Assembly: GCA_026706505.1 (NCBI GenBank)
Contig: JAPOYQ010000144.1
Location: 1-5,270, forward strand
DNA: 5,270 nt
Reading direction: 5' to 3'
From: Gemmatimonadota bacterium
GTDB taxonomy: Bacteria > Latescibacterota > UBA2968 > UBA8231
Part shown: in pieces, positions 1 through 5,270 of the stretch
Layout: each line of letters begins with the position of its first letter
How positions within the stretch are numbered: the stretch's first letter is position 1
The notes under the pieces: model-generated
Told to the model about the DNA's origin: nothing
The model's database searches: none
Seen by the model: only the letters and a program-made list of their open reading frames with translations
Position numbers and translations under genes: made by a program

Positions 1-23
1 GAGGACGTGGTCAGAAGCCACTA
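1..23 (-). pseudogene. in-frame continuation of the truncated glycosyltransferase beyond TAG
   Basis: Reading on in the same frame past the TAG at 21-23 gives W-L-L-T-T-S to the window edge. As I recall the family, RNYxVGG is followed by an acidic residue, a hydrophobic stretch and then a Ser/Thr-Ser-N/Q-G-G segment, so R-N-Y-L-V-G-G-(stop)-W-L-L-T-T-S fits with the stop replacing Glu (GAG to TAG, one base). The rest of the gene would lie to the left of the window. This indicates a nonsense mutation, a sequencing error or suppression of the stop; the window alone cannot decide between them. Confidence 0.55.
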
Positions 24-719
24 CCCTCCGACGAGATAGTTGCGGCAAGCCACTGTGCCCACCACGAGGCCACAGCCCACGGCCACCAACCCCCACTGCC
101 GCCAACCGCGCCGTCCCCACTGCACGACAAACCAGCTCGCGACTGCCGCGACAAATAGCAAGACCGTGGGCCGCGCCGTAACCGAAAGCCCCAACAGCAG
201 GCCTGCGGCCAACAGCCACCGCGCCGCACCTTGCGCATGCGCCAAGCAATACAGAGCCGCGAGATTCAAAAAGGTAATCGGCGCGGCGGTCAGCAGTGCC
301 CCGTCGTAGAACACATACGGCTGGTAGATCGCCGCCATGCCCGCGGCCAACAGCCCAATTTGCGCGCTCCACAGTTTTCGGCCCAAGGCGTAGATCAAAT
401 AGCAGCTTCCCGTCCCCAGTGCCGCCTGTACCAAGGCAACCCACCAATATTCAGCGCCCAAAAGCGTGTAAATGGCGGCCAAAAAGTAGGAGTAAAACGG
501 ATTCATAAAGAAAGACTGATCGCCCAGCCAATCGCCCGCGACAATGGCCCGGGCGCGGCGATCGTAGAACTCAGAGTCGATCAAGAGGACGTCGAAGAGC
601 GGCGTGTCAACCGCTTGGTAGAGATAGGCTAGGCGCACGCCGAGAGCGGCGATTAGAATCGCCCAAAGAACGGCTCCTTCCCGCCTTAGCTGCACCGCGC
701 CGATACCTATGGTCTGCAT
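21..719 (-). CDS. GT39/ArnT-like membrane glycosyltransferase, N-terminal part ended by a premature TAG
   Basis: This 232-residue, very hydrophobic protein has about seven or eight likely membrane segments (roughly residues 17-36, 74-88, 92-111, 119-136, 140-161, 168-181, 184-200 and 207-224). It resembles the start of GT-C family enzymes (PMT/ArnT/GT39-like), which move a sugar from a polyprenyl-phosphate donor to an acceptor on the outer face of the membrane. Family-like marks are the acidic pair D48/E50 in the first external loop (IDSEFYD), the following GDWLGDQSFFMNPFYSYFL block, FYDG at 137-140, TARP at 181-184 and RNYLVGG at the end. Relatives usually run to about 500 residues or more, so this is only the first third or so. 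The ATG at 717-719 is the only start in the frame after the upstream gene's stop, 39 bases away; no good Shine-Dalgarno is visible. The reading ends at TAG (21-23) in the middle of a motif that normally continues. The family call is fairly sure, the exact sugar unknown. Confidence 0.8.
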   Translation of the reverse strand: MQTIGIGAVQLRREGAVLWAILIAALGVRLAYLYQAVDTPLFDVLLIDSEFYDRRARAIVAGDWLGDQSFFMNPFYSYFLAAIYTLLGAEYWWVALVQAALGTGSCYLIYALGRKLWSAQIGLLAAGMAAIYQPYVFYDGALLTAAPITFLNLAALYCLAHAQGAARWLLAAGLLLGLSVTARPTVLLFVAAVASWFVVQWGRRGWRQWGLVAVGCGLVVGTVACRNYLVGG

Positions 720-758
720 ACTACCAATATAGCCGGAATCCCCGGTGCTGCAGCAGCG
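720..758. other. 39-base linker between the two glycosyltransferase genes
   Basis: The gap holds no convincing Shine-Dalgarno for the downstream gene and no terminator, consistent with an operon. It contains a perfect 10-base palindrome, TGCTGCAGCA (746-755), too compact to form a useful hairpin. The two genes are in the same frame, with the upstream TGA (759-761) the only stop between them. Confidence 0.5.
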
Positions 759-2807
759 TCACGGCTGCAAAACCCAATAGTGAAACGAAACAATCGGCCG
801 CAAATCACCGCCAAAGTGGATCGGCTGCGTCTCAAGCTCGATGCGGCCATGCACATCTGAGGCCGGTATCTGGCCGACGGCTAGTTCGAGCCACTGGCGA
901 CCCCGCCCCCCCGGTAGCTCCACGTTGGCAATCTTCTTCCCATTAGCGACCACCGCAAAATGCTGAGCAATACCCGTAACCGTGCGCATGATCACCGTTG
1001 CCGGTCGACCATCCTTCAGCACCACCTCCATCCGTTCGCCTCCCGTTACCGTCCGCCCCCCATCGATGTACACGGCTTGGGGATCGTCAGTAGCGCTCAG
1101 CGCCATCAACAGATTCGCCTTCCCACTACCGGGCACCCACACCGTAGATTGGTAGCCGTGCAGGTGTTCGCTTGCCAAATCGGCCACATCCACCTTATCC
1201 ACCACCCGCCAGCCCTCCTCTAAGAGCGTCTGGTTGCGGATAGCCTCGCCGCTGAGGCCAGCAGCCCAATGCGCCTGATACAACACCTTCTCCGCATCTA
1301 TAATCGACGGCTCAAAAACGCGGATGCGATGCAGCGGCTGCAAAAAGAGGCCTTCGGGAAAATTGAACCAATTGGGAAAAATGGCGAAGTACTGCGGTCG
1401 CTGATCCGGCGGCATAGCCTCCAGCCGCTCGAACAGCGACCCGCTCCCGTGCCGCCAAGGCGCGCTGTTCCCAGCCGTAGTCAACCCGACTAAGTCGATA
1501 GTTTGGCGGCCACTGAAGTAGCGCAGGGCACCGGCGTCGTTGACGGCGATGCGCGCATCGGGCGGTAGTTCGGCGTCTATAAAGCGCGCCAGCTCGACCT
1601 GCTGATTGCGGATATCGCTGCAATTTTCCCCGTACGCAACCGCGAAAAATCCCACCGACATCAATCCCCACAAGCCAAAAAAACAAGCCAACCCCCGCGC
1701 CAGCTTGCGGCCCCATTCCCCTCCAGCCGCGTCCAAGCGTCCCAAACCCAAGGCGGCAAAGAGAATGTAGAGCGGCAAGAAGGGCTGCTGGTAGCGATTG
1801 AAGTGGGCGTCGTATTCGACGAGAGTGCAGGTAAGTAAAACGCCTCCGACAAACCACGCTCCACCCAATGCCGCCACCCCGAGCCGCCTCTCGGACAGCT
1901 CGCCCCAGAGCCGATAGCTTAGCTCCGCCAAAAAGAAGAGTGCTACAAACGGAGCAAACACCATGCGGCGATAGTTGCCGTCGTACGCGTATAAATTGAC
2001 GCTGGTCTGATGGCCAAGCGACCCGGCGAGAATTCCTTTGATAAATTCGGCGAAGTCGAAAAAGACGGCCCGGATCTGCTCGGGCAACGAACCGTGCGGT
2101 TCGGCAAAGCGCCATTTGGCCTCGACCCCAGATGCCCCGGCTTCTCCCGTACACCAAGCCAGCAGTAGAGCCTGGATCACGTACGCTCCCAAAGGCACCC
2201 CCCACTGCCAATTCAACGTCCGGCGATAGGCGACTAGCGCCAGCAGCAGCAAGACCAAGGCGATCCCCTCGGGCCGCGCCAACACCAACAAGGTCGCCGC
2301 CAGTGGAGTTCGCCGGTCTTCTGTTAGGTACAGAGACAGAGTCAGCAAGATGGCGCAGGCAAAAAGGCCGATTGCCATGCCGCTGTAGTAGCCCCACAGC
2401 AGTGGGCCACATAACAGGAACATCAACGCAGCTACCCAGCCGCCAAAAGAACCACTCAACTTGCGGCCTAGCAGCAGGAGCAACCAAGCGCTCAACCCCA
2501 GCCACACAAGCCCCAATGCCAACGCGTACAGCGCAATCCCCATCTCATCCAGCCCGAGCCAAAAGCCCGGTACCAGCAGTAAGGTGTACAACAGACTAGT
2601 CGCACCAGCCGTTGGCTCAGCGCCGGTATTGTATTCGAGGAAGTGCCCTTGGGCGGCTTGCCGCGCGTATTGGAAATAGATGAAGGAATCGTCCAGCGGC
2701 AGGGCCAAGCGGCCGCCTGTGTGGTAGAGCATGGAGGCCGCAAAGACCAAAAGCCACAAAAGAGCTACACCCCAAAGGATGGCCCCCTCTCGTCGAATGG
2801 CGTTCAT
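759..2807 (-). CDS. GT-C superfamily polytopic membrane glycosyltransferase with C-terminal soluble domain
   Basis: This 682-residue protein is counted from the ATG at 2805-2807; a TTG directly before it (2808-2810) could add one residue. It looks like a GT-C glycosyltransferase of the ArnT/AftB-like kind, using a polyprenyl-linked sugar at the outer membrane face. Residues 10-28 form the first membrane helix. The next loop holds the acidic pair D39-D40 (LPLDDSFIYFQYAR), the expected catalytic or metal site, then GAEPTAGATS (62-71). About ten more helices follow to about residue 392. Other family-like blocks are YYSGM (140-144), LARPEG (176-181), RYQQPFLP (338-345) and a VNDAG...YFSGR...IDLVGL segment (422-442). 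From about residue 510 the chain is soluble and probably beta-rich, with DGGRTVTGGE near 582 and FHYW near the end (675-678); this part may bind carbohydrate. The gene follows the sulfatase with a three-base gap and precedes a second GT-C gene. The donor and acceptor cannot be predicted. The reading frame is intact. Confidence 0.85.
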   Translation of the reverse strand: MNAIRREGAILWGVALLWLLVFAASMLYHTGGRLALPLDDSFIYFQYARQAAQGHFLEYNTGAEPTAGATSLLYTLLLVPGFWLGLDEMGIALYALALGLVWLGLSAWLLLLLGRKLSGSFGGWVAALMFLLCGPLLWGYYSGMAIGLFACAILLTLSLYLTEDRRTPLAATLLVLARPEGIALVLLLLALVAYRRTLNWQWGVPLGAYVIQALLLAWCTGEAGASGVEAKWRFAEPHGSLPEQIRAVFFDFAEFIKGILAGSLGHQTSVNLYAYDGNYRRMVFAPFVALFFLAELSYRLWGELSERRLGVAALGGAWFVGGVLLTCTLVEYDAHFNRYQQPFLPLYILFAALGLGRLDAAGGEWGRKLARGLACFFGLWGLMSVGFFAVAYGENCSDIRNQQVELARFIDAELPPDARIAVNDAGALRYFSGRQTIDLVGLTTAGNSAPWRHGSGSLFERLEAMPPDQRPQYFAIFPNWFNFPEGLFLQPLHRIRVFEPSIIDAEKVLYQAHWAAGLSGEAIRNQTLLEEGWRVVDKVDVADLASEHLHGYQSTVWVPGSGKANLLMALSATDDPQAVYIDGGRTVTGGERMEVVLKDGRPATVIMRTVTGIAQHFAVVANGKKIANVELPGGRGRQWLELAVGQIPASDVHGRIELETQPIHFGGDLRPIVSFHYWVLQP

Positions 2808-2813
2808 CAACTA
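2805..2813 (-). promoter_or_regulatory. stop-start junction: likely translational coupling of sulfatase and glycosyltransferase
   Basis: Read on the minus strand, the sulfatase stop TAG (2813-2811) is followed by TTG and then ATG. The second gene therefore starts either directly on the TTG or three bases later on the ATG, in the same frame as the sulfatase. No strong Shine-Dalgarno precedes it; only a weak GGA lies in the sulfatase's last codons. Such spacing usually means that ribosomes ending the first gene reinitiate on the second. That is inference from layout. I prefer the ATG because it is the stronger start codon. Confidence 0.5.
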
Positions 2814-4223
2814 TTCATCCACACGCTTGCCAATCGCATCCGCTAGGTGATCCATCAAATCATCCAGTGTCTGCTGCGATGCGCGACCGCGAAACGCGTT
2901 GAGTGCCGGATCGTCTGTTTCCACCATCCATTCCTCAAGCGCATTTCTCATACCCTGAATTTCATCGGCATAATCGGGATCATCAATCAGGTTGTTCAGC
3001 GCATTGGGATCGTTGGCAAAGTCGTAAAATTCTTCCAGCACGCGATACGTAAACAAATGGTTGCGCGCGGCCAATGCTGGATCACTGGCCGCTGCTTCTT
3101 CCATCGCCTGCCAAGACCGACCACTCTGGGACTCATTGCGAAACGCTCGCTCGCCATCGGACCAGGGGTTGAAAATGTAACCGAACCGCGCATTTTGCAC
3201 GCACCGCATGGGGTAATTGCTCCGCGCCGAAGTCTGGTGAAATTGCGTAAACACCTGCTCGCAGCCAGCCTCCTCTGCACCCCGCAACACCGGCAAAAGC
3301 GATTTGCCATTGACGCCGTCTGGAATATCCACGCCAATTGCATCCAGCACCGTAGGCAGGTAATCTATCCCCGCAATAAAATGCTTGGCATCCACGCGCC
3401 CGGCCTGGATAACCGCTGGCCAGCGCACCATCCAAGGAGTGCGCGTACTGTTCAAATAACAATTTGTCTTTGCAAATGGAAATGCCATGCCATTATCCGA
3501 CAAAAACATCACTAGGGTATTCTCCGCTACACCCGCTTCATCCAACACGTCGAGTAATCGCCCCACCGTATCATCGCATCGACGCACAGAATTGTAATAC
3601 TCGGCTATTTCCAAACGCACATCCGGTATATCGGGCAAAAACCCAGGGACGATCATCTCTTCTGGCGCAAACGTGCGCGAGGGAGGCACGGCCGGCGGAT
3701 CGAGTTCGCCATACCACTCGGGCTTGTCATTGCCGTAAAACGGACGATGCGGATCGTGGGAATTTGCCATTAAAAAAAATGGCCGAGCGCCATCTAGGGC
3801 ATTCTGCACAAAGTTTTTCGCATACTGATAATACACCTCGGGATTTCGTCCCTGCCCCAAATGGACCTGATCATGCGCCATATCCCATTGAAATGCCTGG
3901 TATGGCGTCGAATGCGTCACTTTGCCCAAAATGCCCACATCATACCCCGCATCGCGCAAAATAGCGGGCAGAATGGGCACGCCTTTGTAGCGCAAGTGAT
4001 AAAAGCCCTCGCCCCCACTGCGATGCGGATAGCGCCCGGTCATCAACGCCGAGCGGCTCGGTTGGCACACCGCAATCGTCACATGACCGTGCTTAAATCG
4101 CAATCCCTCTGCAGCCAAGCGGTCGATATTGGGCGTTGTTCCCGCGGTCGGACACCCAAATGCCCCCACCGCATCCCAGTTCATGTCATCTGCCGTAATT
4201 AGCATAAAATTTGGTCTAGTCAT
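2811..4223 (-). CDS. formylglycine-dependent sulfatase (S1 family, sulfamidase/N-sulfoglucosamine-like), no signal peptide
   Basis: This 470-residue enzyme belongs to the alkaline-phosphatase-like sulfatases, which hydrolyse sulfate esters or N-sulfates on sugars or other compounds. The nucleophile motif is C53-Q-P-S-R57 followed by SALMTGRYP; C53 must be converted to formylglycine by an FGE or anSME enzyme encoded elsewhere. Expected calcium ligands are D12, D13, D243 and N244 (LSDNG). Further active-site candidates are K101 and H104 (GKVTH), H156 (SHDPHRPF) and K252 (FAKTNCY). The C-terminal subdomain carries the usual EEFYDFANDPNALNNL block (397-412). The HDPHRPF block, the IVPGFLPD segment and the DNG-FPF-TN pattern recall heparan N-sulfatase (SulfAtlas S1_8); that subfamily call is from memory. 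The protein begins directly at the first core strand (PNFMLITADD), so no export signal is visible and it probably acts in the cytoplasm. It heads the leftward operon. The start at 4221-4223 is the only sensible one, though the Shine-Dalgarno is weak. GC content in sampled lines is lower than in its neighbours. Confidence 0.92.
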   Translation of the reverse strand: MTRPNFMLITADDMNWDAVGAFGCPTAGTTPNIDRLAAEGLRFKHGHVTIAVCQPSRSALMTGRYPHRSGGEGFYHLRYKGVPILPAILRDAGYDVGILGKVTHSTPYQAFQWDMAHDQVHLGQGRNPEVYYQYAKNFVQNALDGARPFFLMANSHDPHRPFYGNDKPEWYGELDPPAVPPSRTFAPEEMIVPGFLPDIPDVRLEIAEYYNSVRRCDDTVGRLLDVLDEAGVAENTLVMFLSDNGMAFPFAKTNCYLNSTRTPWMVRWPAVIQAGRVDAKHFIAGIDYLPTVLDAIGVDIPDGVNGKSLLPVLRGAEEAGCEQVFTQFHQTSARSNYPMRCVQNARFGYIFNPWSDGERAFRNESQSGRSWQAMEEAAASDPALAARNHLFTYRVLEEFYDFANDPNALNNLIDDPDYADEIQGMRNALEEWMVETDDPALNAFRGRASQQTLDDLMDHLADAIGKRVDE

Positions 4224-4259
4224 ACATTCTTTGCACCATCCTAACCCATTGGAAAAATT
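4224..4259. promoter_or_regulatory. 36-base divergent intergenic region between sulfatase and DUF547 gene
   Basis: This gap separates the sulfatase start (minus) from the DUF547 start (plus). It is too short for two separate full promoters, so promoter elements must overlap each other or lie in the opposite gene's coding sequence. A minus-strand CATAAT at 4257-4262 resembles a -10 box for the sulfatase, and a plus-strand TAAAAT at 4205-4210 resembles one for the DUF547 gene, but neither has a matching -35 element. An AT-rich GGAAAAATT stretch (4251-4259) precedes the plus-strand ATG and may serve as a weak ribosome site. Confidence 0.35.
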
Positions 4260-5075
4260 ATGCGCCCACTTTATTTCCTGCCCTTGTGGCTACTCGTCCC
4301 GGCCGTCCTTTGCGCGGCCCCTCCCTTTGACCACAGCTCTTTCGACCAAGTGCTGCAAGAATACGTGGATGACCAAGGCTTAGTCCGCTACGCTGCCCTA
4401 GCCAAAGACCGAGCCCAGCTCGACTCCTACGTCGATAGCCTCGGTCGCTACAGCCCCGAAACCCATCCTGATCGCTTCCCCACCCGCGAACATGAACTGG
4501 CCTACTGGATCAATGCGTACAACGCCTTTACCCTGCAGGGCGTCATCGACGCCTATCCCATCGCCAGCGTCAAGGATGCCTTTGCACTCAGCGGCTTTTT
4601 CAACCGCCAGACCTTTGTCGCTGGAGGACAAGAGATGACGCTGGATCACGTTGAAAACAAAATTATCCGCCCAACCTACCAAGAGCCGCGCATTCACTTT
4701 GCGGTCAACTGCGCGGCCCTGAGTTGCCCACAACTGGAAAATCGGGCTTTTACCGGCCCCGATCTCGACGCCCGCTTGGAACGGGCGCTAACGCGCTTTG
4801 CCCAAAATCCCAACCACGTACGCCTGCAGGGAAAGCAACTCCACCTGTCCAAAATACTCGACTGGTACGGAGAGGATTTCACGGCTTGGTTTCCACCCGA
4901 CCGTCCCAACCCCGAGAACATGCCCACCATCGTCAACTACCTGCGCCCGTACCTTCTCCCGGACCTAGCCGCTGGGCTGACCGAAGATATAGCCATCGAA
5001 TACAACAACTACGACTGGGCGCTCAACGAGGACAAAGAAACGGGAAGCCCCCGACCAGCGGCAGACTCCCCGTAA
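4260..5075 (+). CDS. DUF547 domain-containing secreted protein
   Basis: This 271-residue protein starts with a hydrophobic stretch (residues 4-20, ending AVLCAAPP) that looks like a Sec signal peptide. The Cys at 18 is preceded by Leu, which is a poor lipobox, so simple secretion is preferred over a lipoprotein. The rest matches DUF547 (Pfam PF04784): a V-R-Y-A-A-L block (42-47), LAYWINAYNAFTLQGV (80-95), I-A-S-V-K-D (101-106), LDHVENKIIRP (128-138), HFAVNCAALSCP (146-157) with C151 and C156, and the closing YDWALN (251-256). About 15 polar residues trail after it. The biochemical role of DUF547 is unknown. The start is fixed by an in-frame TAA at 4242-4244, with no other start codon before the ATG at 4260. 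It is divergent from the sulfatase and convergent with the MBL gene, so it is probably transcribed alone. Confidence 0.9.
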   Translation: MRPLYFLPLWLLVPAVLCAAPPFDHSSFDQVLQEYVDDQGLVRYAALAKDRAQLDSYVDSLGRYSPETHPDRFPTREHELAYWINAYNAFTLQGVIDAYPIASVKDAFALSGFFNRQTFVAGGQEMTLDHVENKIIRPTYQEPRIHFAVNCAALSCPQLENRAFTGPDLDARLERALTRFAQNPNHVRLQGKQLHLSKILDWYGEDFTAWFPPDRPNPENMPTIVNYLRPYLLPDLAAGLTEDIAIEYNNYDWALNEDKETGSPRPAADSP

Positions 5076-5099
5076 TCGACCCAACGTCGTTTTGGCGTC
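5076..5099. terminator. short convergent gap with a weak hairpin and T-run
   Basis: The 24 bases between the two converging stop codons hold a four-pair stem, CGAC (5077-5080) and GTCG (5086-5089) around a five-base loop, followed by TTTT (5090-5093). This has the layout of an intrinsic terminator for the DUF547 gene, but the stem is too short to be convincing. Confidence 0.2.
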
Positions 5100-5270
5100 T
5101 TATAAGAAAAACGGATTGTGCTCCCGTTCTTCCCCCACAGTAGTAGCGGGTCCGTGTCCGGGAAAGAGCGCGACGTTTGCGTCTAGACCGAGTAGCTTCT
5201 CGGCCACGGCTTGGCGCTGCATCCGGTAGTTGACCACGCTGCGAGTGCCCCCAAGCGAACCAGCGAAAAG
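5100..5270 (-). CDS. MBL-fold metallo-hydrolase (glyoxalase II-like), C-terminal 56 residues
   Basis: The minus strand from the window edge to TAA (5100-5102) reads 56 residues, beginning LFAGSLGGTRS and ending LFPGHGPATTVGEEREHNPFFL; only the end of the gene is present. The block FAGS followed by a Gly-rich turn is the part just after the metal-bridging Asp of metallo-beta-lactamase-fold hydrolases; that Asp would lie just outside the window. PGHGPATT carries the late metal-ligand His (residue 39 of the fragment), and T-V-G-E-E-R-x-H-N-P-F is the usual end of hydroxyacylglutathione hydrolase-like members. These bind two metals and typically hydrolyse thioesters or related substrates in the cytoplasm. 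The substrate cannot be told from this fragment. The gene converges on the DUF547 gene with a 24-base gap. Confidence 0.85.
   Translation of the reverse strand, partial: LFAGSLGGTRSVVNYRMQRQAVAEKLLGLDANVALFPGHGPATTVGEEREHNPFFL

Noticed and set aside
746..755. Perfect palindrome TGCTGCAGCA between the two GT genes
   Set aside because: Ten-base palindromes of this composition arise by chance, it leaves only a three-pair hairpin, and no second copy is seen as an operator pair.
1312..2505. A 397-codon open frame on the same strand inside the long glycosyltransferase gene
   Set aside because: It overlaps a frame with clear GT-C motifs throughout, is rich in Arg, Gly, Ala and Pro as expected of a shifted GC-rich frame, and shows no recognisable domain.
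2847..3515. A 222-codon plus-strand open frame opposite the sulfatase
   Set aside because: It is antisense to well-conserved sulfatase sequence, has no domain I recognise and no clear ribosome site.
3464..3964. A 166-codon plus-strand open frame opposite the sulfatase active-site region
   Set aside because: Its composition is rich in His, Pro and Arg, typical of the reverse frame of a conserved gene, and no motif is visible.
4231..4236. TTGCAC in the divergent gap as a -35 box for the DUF547 gene
   Set aside because: It matches only the first three bases of the consensus, and the -10 position would fall directly on the start codon.
4724..5143. A 139-codon plus-strand frame overlapping the DUF547 gene and the MBL gene end
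   Set aside because: It is out of frame with two well-supported genes and carries no motif.

Overview
This window is bacterial and almost wholly coding: five protein genes or gene parts, with gaps of only 24-39 bases. I found no RNA gene, insertion sequence, CRISPR array or integration site. The base composition is moderately GC-rich. The gene content (a formylglycine-type sulfatase, two large GT-C membrane glycosyltransferase-like proteins, a DUF547 protein and an MBL-fold hydrolase) resembles uncultivated glycan-processing bacteria such as Planctomycetota, Latescibacterota or Poribacteria. That assignment is a low-confidence impression, because the window holds no phylogenetic marker.

Layout. 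Three genes run leftward: a sulfatase (4223 to 2811), a 682-residue GT-C type membrane protein (2807 to 759) and a second, shorter GT39/ArnT-like membrane protein (719 to 21). The first two are separated by only three bases (stop TAG, then TTG, then ATG) and the next pair by 39 bases, so the three probably form one transcription unit. All three lie in the same reading frame, separated only by stop codons. The third is cut by an in-frame TAG at 21-23. The frame stays open beyond it and still reads like the family, so this looks like a nonsense-disrupted or suppressed gene rather than a naturally short one. Rightward, from a 36-base divergent gap, runs a secreted DUF547 protein (4260-5075). It converges on the C-terminal end of an MBL-fold hydrolase on the minus strand (5100-5270), which runs off the window edge.

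How the genes may work together. The two GT-C proteins are expected to transfer sugars from polyprenyl-linked donors onto an extracytoplasmic acceptor. The sulfatase would hydrolyse sulfate esters or sulfamates, and it has no visible export signal. Co-transcription suggests a shared role in making or remodelling a surface glycan, but no substrate can be read from the sequence. The DUF547 and MBL genes show no clear link to this unit. I did not find convincing evidence of a wholly new system. The best leads are the nonsense codon in the third gene, the same-frame coupled sulfatase/glycosyltransferase junction, and the sulfatase's lower GC content.
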